Shown: piece by piece, positions 24,073-32,829 of the stretch
How positions within the stretch are numbered: the stretch's first letter is position 1
How the letters are laid out: each line of letters starts with the position of its first letter
From: Zygnema cylindricum
Taxonomy: Eukaryota; Streptophyta; Zygnematophyceae; Zygnematales; Zygnemataceae
Direction: 5' to 3'
Assembly (NCBI GenBank): GCA_037447655.1
Contig: JBBHKE010000077.1
Location: 126,001-186,000 of the forward strand
Length of the DNA stretch: 60,000 nucleotides
Program-made: the position numbers and the translations under genes
Notes under the pieces: model-generated
Told to the model about the DNA's origin: nothing
Databases searched by the model: none
Seen by the model: the letters and a program-made list of their open reading frames with translations, nothing else

Positions 24073-24230
24073 TGGGCCCCGTCCGAATGTGGCAGCGCCA
24101 TGCATGCGTCATCGAATGACCCATTTTGAACGACTTGGGCAGTTTCTGGCCGAAGCTGCAGACGGCCAGAAACTGCCAAATCATTGGAAGTCGTTCTAAA
24201 GCAACCCAGAAAAGTGTCTTCATGGGGCCT
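24073..24230 (+). other. long imperfect hairpin with a perfect 15-bp core stem
   Basis: GGCAGTTTCTGGCCG and CGGCCAGAAACTGCC are exact inverted repeats around a 10-nt loop (about 24,138-24,178). Further out, GAACGACTT (24,128) pairs with AAGTCGTTC (24,188), and GGCCCC (about 24,075) with GGGGCC (about 24,225). This could be a foldback element, a small-RNA hairpin precursor or chance. Asymmetric bulges of about 10 nt argue against a standard miRNA precursor. Confidence 0.5.
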
Positions 24231-24416
24231 CAGTTGTAGGTAAACGATAGTAATCACAAAAAACTTTTAGTAGAACTTGCGAAGAATAATGCATTAAAGC
24301 ATTTTTGAATTTTAGGTTTGCGGAAAAAGTACGCTATATATCTATACCATTAGATGACAATGATATTTAGACACGGATAAAATAATTCCGTTTAGCCTGT
24401 TAAAGCATTAACAAAA

Positions 24417-25473
24417 TGTTGGATCTTAAAATAAATAACTCACTCAAAATAAATGCTCAAACAACATGAAAAAATTACACAGCGGAAGCTCATAAACAGC
24501 AAGAGGATAATCGGCCAAAAAGATTTATAAGTGTTTCTGGCCGAAGCCTCTTACATCAACTCTTCTCTCCTCTTCTTCTCTCTTCAAAGATAAACTCTCA
24601 ACTCTTCTCTCCTCTTCTTCTCTCTTCAAAGATAAACTCTTCACTCTTAAAAGATCACTCAATAATGATCACAACCTCTTTTCTCCAAATGGATCACTAG
24701 GGATCCTCAACACCTCTTAGTTGACCACAAAGGATCTGATCTCTCTTAATTTACCACAAAGGGTCTTTCTCTCTTTCTCTTAAACGATCACAAAGGATCT
24801 TCCTCTCTCTCTTAACTGATCACAAAAGATCTACATCTTTTCTCTTCAGTTGATCCAAAGCTAATACAAGGATAACTCTGCAGCTGAACTATGCTGCCTA
24901 TATAGCCTTTCTAACTTGCTTACAAAGCAAGCAAACTAGCAAGGCGGTAACCACCAGTCTCCTTCCGGAAAATGTCTCCTTCCAGAAAACGCTGAAAGGA
25001 AGCTTCCACGAAGGAAAGCGTACACGCCTTCTTCTTCGAAACGCGAAACTCCAAAAGAGAAGTTTCGTGCGTTCGCACGAAATGAGCACCTGCACACGAA
25101 ATAACTCACCTGCACGTTAGGACAAAAGTGACGCGAAACGAAATCGTACATTTCGTTCGCTGACTCATCAAATGTTGACGCGAAACGAAGTCGTACGTTT
25201 CGGCGCCAAACATCATTACTCCGAAGGTACCAAACTCCAAACGTACACAAAATGTGTACTTGCGAATCGAAGCAGAACGCTTCAAACACCAACCCAATAT
25301 GAAAGTGACGTCCAACTCGAATTGTCACAAATCCACCCGTGCGAAGTAATCAAACAAAATATCTCCATACAATTACATAGACGCGAATCGAAGTCGAGCG
25401 CTTCTTACGCGAACGCAAAATACATTGCGGTTCACTGAAGCGTCACTTCGTGCGATTCAACATTGAATCTAAC
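24417..25473. repeat. probable solo LTR
   Basis: Starts TGTTGGATCTTAA and ends TTGAATCTAACA, giving short inverted termini of the TG...CA kind over 1,057 bp. Inside are tandem CTCTTCTCTCCTCTTCTTCTC units (24,555-24,640), repeated GATCACAAAGGATCT-like units (24,650-24,830), a TATATAG box (about 24,898) and CGCGAAACGAA motifs (25,130-25,200). No coding sequence. No clear target duplication was found (CAAAA on the left, GGAAC on the right). It ends 18 bp before the lipid-transfer exon. Confidence 0.6.
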
Positions 25474-25491
25474 AGGAACTTCATCTTTTGA

Positions 25492-25845
25492 GCTTGCGAG
25501 TCCCACCTTGAGTCTCGCCGCAACGGCAGTTCCCAGACCTCTTCCGATCCTGGCGGCCCCTGCTGCTTTGGAGTCCAGCAGGCCATCGACAGGCTGTGCC
25601 TGTGCCGAACCTCTCCCGAAGATTCGCCCTCCCTCAATGACGTGTCTTATGTGGCCGAGAAAGTGTGCGGCGTCGTACCGGAGACTCTCAACACACCACG
25701 AAGCTGCACGTGCAGAGGCTTGGCACCGAGTCCCGCTCCGAATTGGGGACCAGCCCTTGTACCAGGTGCGGATAGAGGTTTAGTTTTGGTAGTGCTGCGG
25801 TGGAAAGTGGTAATGATAAGGTTTAAATTTTTGAGGAGGAATTGA
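25492..25845 (+). CDS. non-specific lipid-transfer-protein-like (LTPG type) fragment
   Basis: GC-rich open frame with the distal part of the plant eight-cysteine motif: PCCFGVQQAIDRLCLC, then about 20 residues, C, 12 residues, C. That is the CC-x10-CLC-x20-C-x12-C pattern of nsLTPs. One Cys lies upstream (ACESH). After the motif come APSPAPN and a hydrophobic end (GLVLVVLRW), like the proline-rich linker and GPI-signal region of LTPG proteins. Such proteins are secreted, carry lipids in a hydrophobic pocket and help build cuticle. There is no start Met or signal peptide: a TGA sits just upstream (25,489-25,491), and AG dinucleotides there could be a splice acceptor. The first exon would have to lie beyond the LTR at 24,417-25,473, but none was recognised. 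It may be a truncated gene. Confidence 0.55.
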   Translation, partial: ACESHLESRRNGSSQTSSDPGGPCCFGVQQAIDRLCLCRTSPEDSPSLNDVSYVAEKVCGVVPETLNTPRSCTCRGLAPSPAPNWGPALVPGADRGLVLVVLRWKVVMIRFKFLRRN

Positions 25846-26430
25846 GTGTTTTGCTTATGCTGTTGGCTTAGTTGATGTTGCAACAAGGTTGAAGTCAGGA
25901 GATCAAGTTCTTTGAGCTGCAATGTTTTATTCGCTGTATTTTAGAATCCAAAATACATAACAAAATACAAAACAATAGTGCCGTATTCAAAAGTACAAGA
26001 AACGAGTCTGAAGCCGTGAACCTCGCCTCTAGAGCATGATTCCAAAGGGGCCACTTTCACTTCTCAAGTATAAGCAGTAAAGACACCTTTCTCTAAACTC
26101 TCGATATCAGTGTGCGTGAGAACGAAAAGGTTGGCTATATACATGGTCTAATTTACGGTTGGATTCCGTTGTTTTGTTTTTCCGTGTCTATTTCACACGG
26201 GATTCAAAGGGAAGTTTTTTTTTTTTCGGGGAATTTCTGATCCGGTTTTCTGGCAGGGGCAAGAATTTGGAGCTGTAGTCAGTGTGGGAAGTTTATGGAA
26301 ATACCACCATGGAATGAATGCGTTAATGCAATGAAATTAGAATTTTAAAATATATTGTATTTGTAGAGATGTTATTTCAGTTTTGTTTTAAACTTTTACA
26401 ACTCTTTTGTTCCCACGAGATTTGTCACTA
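25846..26430. other. no recognisable gene
   Basis: 3' flank of the lipid-transfer fragment. AT-rich with a poly-T run (26,217-26,226). Nothing recognised. Confidence 0.35.
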
Positions 26431-26439
26431 GCATATATA

Positions 26440-26695
26440 GAACATTTCTCCCTCCCTTCTCCCTCCCCTCTCCCTCTCCCCTCTCCCCTCTCCTCTCTCC
26501 CTTCTCCCTTCTCCCTCTCCCCGCTCCCCTCTCTAACCTGCCCCCTGCCCTCTCCCCTCTCTACCACTCCCCTCACTCTGGCTTTATCTTCTATCTTGTC
26601 ACACCTACCTCCCTTCCTTCCTCCCTGCTTCTCTTCCCGATTCAACTATAGTTCTTTGTCTTAGTTTCTCCGTCTTCTAGTTCTCCCCTCTCCTC
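26440..26695. repeat. polypyrimidine tract
   Basis: About 250 bp of C/T on the plus strand (TCTCCCTCCCCTCTCCC units). Frames in it are compositional artefacts. Confidence 0.8.
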
Positions 26696-26859
26696 TCTCC
26701 TCAATTATAATCCATGCTTTCACTCTTTTTTGATGAAATGGGCAGAAATTTATGCACAGAGAAATTCATGGACAGGAAGGATGTACGAGAGAGAGGGATA
26801 GTAATAGAAGTGGGAGTTACCCGGTCCAACGTGGAAGTTCATAGAAACGAAGAAAGTTA

Positions 26860-28650
26860 GACGGATAAGTGATCGAAGGGAGGGAGTGAGCGACAAGAGA
26901 GCAGGTGGAGAAGGGACGGGATAGATAAGGGCAGAAAGGGAGAAGAGTGAGAGGGACAGGGGGGATGGTAAAAGGGAGTGGATAAGAGTGGAGATATAGG
27001 GTGTAAAAAAAGAAAATGAACATGGAAAGAGAGAAACGAGATCATAAACAATAAGTGGTGAAGAGGGAAAGTCGCACAGAGAACGGTGCGAAAAGAGAGA
27101 TGAGAGAGCGAGAGAGAGCGAGCGAGAGCGAGAGAGAGAAAGATTGAGAGAGGCAAGGAGAGAGCGAGAGAGCGAGAGAGCGAGAGAAAGTGAAAATAAA
27201 GAGGGGCGGGGAGAGAGAGAGAGAAAGGGAGAGAGAGAGAGGGAGGGAGAGAGGGAGGAGGAAAGGAATGGAATGGACGGAAGTGGATGGATAGGAATCG
27301 CATGTGGAAAGATCTGGATGAAGATCATAGATCTGGAATGGAAATGGAGGGGTGGAAAGGACGAAGGGAGAGGGGCAAGAGAGAGAGGGAGGGAGGGCGA
27401 GTGGGAGAGAGGGATCTAATGGAATTGGAATCGTAATATGGGGAGGTGAGGGAGTAACAATTTCAGGTAAGGCATAGAGAATAACAAAAACAGTTAGATA
27501 TTAACCTGGTAATGGGAGAAACGGGAAAAGTGAGGGAAGGGAATGGACTGACAGTTTTTCTTCCATTAGAATATAAAATTATATACGAAGAAAGAGAGCG
27601 AGGGAGAGCAAGCGCGAGAGAGAGGGAGGGGGGGAGAGAAAGAGAGAAAGAGAGGGAGAGAAAGCACGAGAGAGAGGGAGGGGGGGAGAGAAAGAGAGAA
27701 AGAGAGGGAGAGAGAGAAAACCTGAGAGAGAAAGGGACAGAGATAGTGCGAGGGAGAGAGAGAGAGAGAGTTAGAAGATTGAGAGAGGGAGAGGGGTAAT
27801 GGGATAAGCGAGACATCTGGATAGACAGGGAGAGAGATAGGTAGGGAACTGAGATGAGTGAGTTGAGTAAGAAAAATAGCTGATCCTCCATGAAGCTATC
27901 ACGAGTGAGATAGGGGCAGAGAGGTTTGATGGAGAGTAGGGTGAATGAGAGATAGAGACGGGACAATCAATTTACCTTCCATAAAAGTTAGAGATTGAGA
28001 GAGGGAAGACATTTGAGGGAGAGGTTAGTGAAAGACGTGGATGGTGGGGGGGGGATAGATAGAGACAGAAATCTCAGGAGAGTCGTAAGGGAGGAACATA
28101 GTGACAAAGGAAAAACACTGAGAGGGAGAGCGATCTGTGATATCAAGACATGAGACGGAGGAGTGGTAGGGAAAGAACTGAGATGAGTAAATGAAAATAT
28201 TTGAACGTTTCTCCATATATAAAACGAGAAAATGTGAAGGCAGGAGGGTTTTGAGATGTCGTGAAATAGAAGATGGCGAGGGAGGGAAAGACAGAGAGAA
28301 CAGGAGAACTGAGAGTGTGTCAGGGAGGCGAATTGTGAAGAAGGGATAGACAGAGGTAGAGAGCAATCTGATAGAGAGACATCGAAAACGGAGAGAAAAA
28401 GGATGAAAAGGGAACTGAGATGAGGAGGTGAGAAGCTCAGTTCATCTTCCATCGGAGGTCGAGAGGAAGAGAGGGGGAGAGAAATCTTTGGGATAGTTCT
28501 GTGAACGGCGTCGATGGTGAAGGGGAGAGAGTGGGAGAGGGAGAAAGAGAGAGAGAGAGAGGGGGGAAAGAGAGAGAGGGGGAGGGAGAGAGAGAAAGAG
28601 AGAGAGAGGGAGAGAGAGAGAGATATATAAGTATCCAGCAGGGTAGAAGA
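26860..28650. repeat. polypurine tract (about 1.8 kb, G/A on plus strand)
   Basis: Strand bias is the opposite of the tracts at 20.4-22.5 kb. It contains GAGAGAGCGAGAGA, GGGAGAGAGAAAG and GGGGGGGAGAGAAAGAGAG blocks, with a duplicated unit at about 27,625-27,720. Less biased interruptions (27,260-27,340; 28,100-28,400) still lean to purine. Long Ser/Leu/Pro frames on the minus strand (up to 276 codons) are explained by composition. The scale is unusual for simple microsatellites. Confidence 0.8.
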
Positions 28651-29178
28651 GGGAAACAAAATCATGTGGAGAAAAGCATAAACGAATTCTGGACACCGAA
28701 CAAGATAAGTCTGATTAAGGAGTGGACTAGGATAAAAAGAGAGAGGAAGAGAGAAGGTAATGATGAAGAGGAACGAGCAAGATCTCATAAAAAGAAAAAC
28801 TTTAGTTGAAAGATGCAAAAAGACAATATTTTTTAAGAGTCAAATGAATAAAAGTGGAAGTAGATGAAAAGTTTTGGTTGCAGAAAGGATAGAGAAGACT
28901 GGTGAGAAAAGCTTTTAGAATAACTGACAAAAAAAATCGATTTGTGCAATCTTGTAAGCGAGACAGCCGCTGCCAAAAAAAGAACTAATTAAGAAGAAGA
29001 AGCACCAAACTATTTGGAGGCACAAAGATAGGTTTTTTTTTTTTCCTTTCGAGGATATCTATCGGCGACTTTTTCCGGAGAAACGACGAAAATGTAATTA
29101 GAAACTTAGAGTCATAAGAATAGATGTGAGAGAAAACACCCAACCAAGGGATCATAAAAGAAGTAAGCGATAGGAGAA
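28651..29178. other. no recognisable gene
   Basis: A-rich sequence between the purine tract and a MITE. No motif seen. Confidence 0.35.
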
Positions 29179-29402
29179 GTATACCGCGAATCGTTATTAG
29201 TGTCAAAATCACTAATTTGGGTTCTTAAAATTTTAATTTTTTTCCGCAATTAGTATACATGATTTTCGAAATTAAATTAAGAACGCTATTTAAGGACGTG
29301 GATCATAATCTGCCACGTCTCTCGCACTAAATTAGAATCAATAACACTAATTTTTTTTTTACGCTATTTAAACTTTGACACTAATAACGATGCGCGGTGT
29401 AG
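29179..29402. mobile_element. short MITE of the CACCGCG family (copy 5)
   Basis: Left end CCGCGAATCGTTATTAG, right end CTAATAACGATGCGCGGTG, TA at both sides, 223 bp. The first about 90 bp match copy 1 (11,884) closely, and the middle is deleted, so it is an internal-deletion derivative. Confidence 0.8.
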
Positions 29403-29564
29403 CAAAGAAAATAAGAGTGAGACCTGGGGAGAGTGAGTGAGAGAGAAGAGAGAGAGAGAGAGATAGGGGGGGAGAGAAAGAAAGAGAGAGTTGCAGACTC
29501 TTTTACCTTCCCTCTAAAGGACCCAATCGCTCAACACCCATTTTCCACTGTTGAAATGACTCAC

Positions 29565-30304
29565 CTTCCAATTTTTTCTCCCTCTGGCTTCTTGTTCTGT
29601 TCTTCTAGCTCCTCCCCGATTTTCTCTGCTTTTTCTCTCTCCACTCCCTCTTCATCATCCCAGCTGTGCGCCCAACCGGATTCCGCCACCTGGGGAATTC
29701 TCACTTGCTCCAACCGACCGGCAGAGCCACTCCCCTCTTCAGAAAACTTCTCATCCGGAGGACTATCCGCTACTCCTCTTGACACGTGTCCCTCCCCTAA
29801 CCTTACAGTCAACCTCCTCTTTTCCCTCCTTTCCCTAAGATTTTTCTCTCCCGTCGTTACACTTCCCCTAGCTAGTGGTACCGCCTTATCTTTCAAAATA
29901 GTTTCTTTTATCAGAATTGTTGCAGAATCTATATCCAGGGAGGCCAGTCCTCTCACTCTCTCTCCTCCCCCTTCCCTTCTCTGTATCGCCTTCACTGCGG
30001 CCGAGACTGCCGCTCTCATTTCGTACATGGAAAAGGCATGCGCGTTCAGTTCCGGCATCGTGCCACGTGGCGACACGGGATTGGGTTGGAGGGACGGAGT
30101 GGAGCTTAGGGAGTTTGTGGCGGAACTGGGCGAATGCGACAAAGCCAAGATACTCTGGTTTTCGCTGAGGCTGCCACCGACCAGTCGGAGAGGCGGGAAT
30201 GGGAGGCAGGCGAGCTCGGCGGCAAACTCGAGGAAGGGATAGGTGACGTCAGCAGAACCACTGGTGCTTCCGTCATCCTCGTTTGGGCTCACACTCCCCG
30301 GCAT
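29565..30304 (-). CDS. unidentified protein, probable first exon
   Basis: GC-rich open frame of 247 codons starting ATG at 30,304. It ends exactly at a strong splice donor: AAG|GTGAGT (exon end 29,565), with the in-frame TGA lying inside the donor. The predicted protein starts MPGSVSPNEDDGSTSG and is Ser/Pro-rich. It has a possible helix at residues 92-110 (MYEMRAAVSAAVKAIQRRE) and a charged Glu/Lys-rich end. I recognise no family. It points the same way as the WRKY exon at 23.1-23.4 kb and could be its N-terminal exon (6-kb intron), but nothing in it proves this. The plus strand is also open for 269 codons. I prefer minus because of the donor site and the ATG context. No stop in 740 bp of non-repetitive GC-rich DNA supports coding. 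Confidence 0.45.
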
Positions 30305-30339
30305 TCCCGGGAGTCTGCGGCAAACTCTTGTCCCTTTCT

Positions 30340-30520
30340 TTCCCTCGCTCTCTCTCTCTCTCCCGCTCTTCCTCTCTCTCTCTCCCTCGCTCCTCGCTCT
30401 CTCCGCTGCCTCTGTGTGCAGGACGGAGCTGCTACATGCTTCTTCCTCTCTTCCTCTCTCTCCCTCTCTCCCTCTCTCCCTCTCTCTCTCTCTCTCTCCC
30501 CGAGGGCGTGTTTAGTAGGG
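30340..30520. repeat. CT-repeat tract upstream of the open exon
   Basis: (CT)n, CCCTCT and CTCTCTCCC repeats. On the minus strand this is GA-repeat sequence 40-220 bp upstream of the ATG at 30,304, a usual place for GA-type promoter or 5'-leader elements in plants. Confidence 0.6.
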
Positions 30521-31222
30521 CGGTCGCCAAGAGGCTGTCGTACTTTTTGTCCCCAAGTCGCAATTGTCTCATTTCCCTTGTTGCGCGACTCGCGAGCTGC
30601 CTTTGACCGAGCGGGCTTCATTGACCCGGGAGCCGCGAAACGCGGAGCAGACGTCGGGAAAAAGATTTGTATCGATGGCGTACGATTTTGTTACATTACT
30701 GAACTACGAATCATAGAATTGTACGAATGATTGGAGGGAAGCTGTCTAGGGTTTTAGGAGTCTATTAAATCTTGTTTCGTTTCCTACTTTGTTTTATTTC
30801 CGGGCAATAGGTTCGCTCTGACAGATTCCGAACCTGACGAAAGGCCACATTTTGGAACAAAGAGTGGCACGTGTTCCGTTTGTTTCGGGCATGATACGAA
30901 TTGATTTTCGTACACTGGTGTTGCTGGCCATATCTGACAGGAGTCCCCGTCATTTGATAGAATGTGACATGGAGGGAACTTTTGGATTTTTGGTCAGAGT
31001 TGAAGGGGAAGAGTCCGTTGACTGTCACCTTTTGGCACATCTGGAGTAAGGACGAATCAATTTCATGAATCGAACTTTAAATGTGTAACGGGGGTTTGCC
31101 AATGCCAACAGAACGAAAGCTGTTGGTTTCGCTGTCGAGACCGTAGAAGTTAAGCGTCGTGTCAGTACATCACTGTAGCTCACCGACAAAGTTTGCAGTA
31201 CACCTTGCGTGTTCAGCGGAGA
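30521..31222. other. no recognised gene; short open frames
   Basis: Moderate GC. Short frames on both strands, such as plus 30,852-31,049, lack known motifs. It may be upstream promoter DNA of the minus-strand exon. A broken MITE end (TACACCGTGTATCGTTATTA) starts at about 31,224. Confidence 0.35.
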
Positions 31223-31344
31223 AGTACACCGTGTATCGTTATTATTTGTTAGAGAATGTGTCACTGTATCTGGCCCTAAATTTCGAATCATGAACCTTAA
31301 TTTCTTAAATTACGCGAATATAGGAAAGAATAAAGTGAAGTACA

Positions 31345-32445
31345 CTACACCGTGAATCGTTATTAGCGTTTATAAATTATTAGTGTTAATAATTAATTAG
31401 TGTTATTAATTCTAATTTGGGTATTGCAAAATTTAAAAAAAAGAAGTTTAATTGTAATTGATCCATAACACTGATTTAGGTACACCGAATCTGCCGTCAT
31501 TATATAAACAGTAAAATAGGTAAAAGTACAAAATCTGACAATCCGTACAACGTCGCGTCCTTTTACTATAATTAATCCATAATTCTAATTTGGGTTTGCA
31601 AAAGCGTATGTCGCAAACTCGACTCCACGTTTATTCTAAACGCAGTTCTGTATGCGACCGACATAAGTTAACTACACCGTGAATCGTTATTAGACTATAG
31701 AAATTATTAGTGTCAATAATGAATTAGTGTCATTAATGTTAATTTGTGTATCATTCCCATTGTGAAAAAAATGTTTAATTGTAATTTCTCCATAACGTTG
31801 ATTTAGGTATATAGAATCCGCCGTCATTACATATACGTTAAAATAGGTAGAAGTACAAAATCTGACAATCCGTACCACGTCTCGTCCTTCCATTGTAATG
31901 AAAAATCATTACGCCGTTCATACTTATACACTAAAATAGGTACGAGTTCATTCTAAGCATAGCTCTGTATATAACCGACATAAGTAAATTTCAATTTCCA
32001 TACGAATTTCGCTAACGAAGTACAGTACAGTACGAAAATTCACATTCCGTACACCACACTATTCATGAAATAAGTACGGTAACACCATTGACGCTAATTC
32101 ACAAAAACCGTAATAAACGTCACGGATAAATTAGATTCATTCACTGTATTTCGGGTATCAATGTCAAAATTTTGGGGTGCCAATATAGAGTACATAAGAC
32201 TAATAACGATTCACGGTGTAACATTTCTGTACGATTTTCGGTAACGAAGAACAATGTTGTACAAAAAAACACCTTCCCTACACCACACTATTCATGAAGT
32301 ACGGTATGAGCGTTAAAGCTAACTTACAAAAACTAAAATTAAAGTCAAGGAAAAATTAGATTTATTAATTGTATTTCGGGTATCAATGTCAAAATTTAGG
32401 GGTGCCGATATAGAGTACATAAGGCTAAAAACAATTCACGGTGTA
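31345..32445. mobile_element. MITE nested in a MITE of the same family
   Basis: The outer element runs from TACACCGTGAATCG (31,345) to CAATTCACGGTGTA (32,445). The inner element, 31,672-32,220, has the same ends with TA on each side. Text flanking the inner copy (GACATAAGTTAAC before; ACATTTCTGTACG...GGTAACGAAG after) rejoins to match the inner copy's own middle (GACATAAGTAAATTTC...GCTAACGAAG). So the inner element inserted into its homologue. The right end abuts another left end head-on (CACGGTGTACACCGTG, 32,438-32,453), which is cut off by the gypsy LTR remnant. Confidence 0.8.
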
Positions 32446-32456
32446 CACCGTGAATC

Positions 32457-32700
32457 TCTATTAGCTTCGCTACATTTCACATTTTCTATCTTTTATTCTC
32501 TTTTCTGGGGCAAGGTGATATTGTTAAATGTGGAAAGCCAATCATATTTATTTATCTATATATTTACGAGGTAGTGCATTTATTTTTTCATCTGTAGTTC
32601 TTTTTGCTTTTGGAGCAACTTTTCGGGAGTAAGCTGAAACCCCTTGGATCATGACAGTGGGTTTTGAGGGAACAAATGCGATAGACTTCCCGTAGACAAA
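32457..32700 (+). repeat. 5' LTR remnant of the rightward gypsy element
   Basis: CTACATTTCACATTTTCTATC through GATAGACTTCCCGTAGACAAAG matches 41,345-41,577, the end of the 3' LTR, with scattered differences. Only the last about 240 bp of the LTR survive; the rest is replaced by the MITE cluster. A primer site was not identified with confidence after ACAAAGCACAGTACTG. Confidence 0.7.
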
Positions 32701-32829
32701 GCACAGTACTGAAAAGCAACACTTGTCTGCTCAGATTAGAGGGGATATGAGCTTTAACTTTGGAAGCTCTCTTTTTGGAAGTGAGCTCTAGTTACATTAA
32801 ATACTATTTCTCTCGTTAACTTTGTCATC

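Noticed and set aside
25443-25922. Minus-strand frames over the lipid-transfer exon as the missing WRKYGQK exon
   Set aside because: All three minus frames were read and none has WRKYGQK or a variant. The plus-strand cysteine pattern explains the open region.
26750-28818. Minus-strand Ser/Leu/Pro frames of 150-276 codons
   Set aside because: They are products of the G/A microsatellite tract. The sequence changes register without losing openness, which is typical of low complexity.
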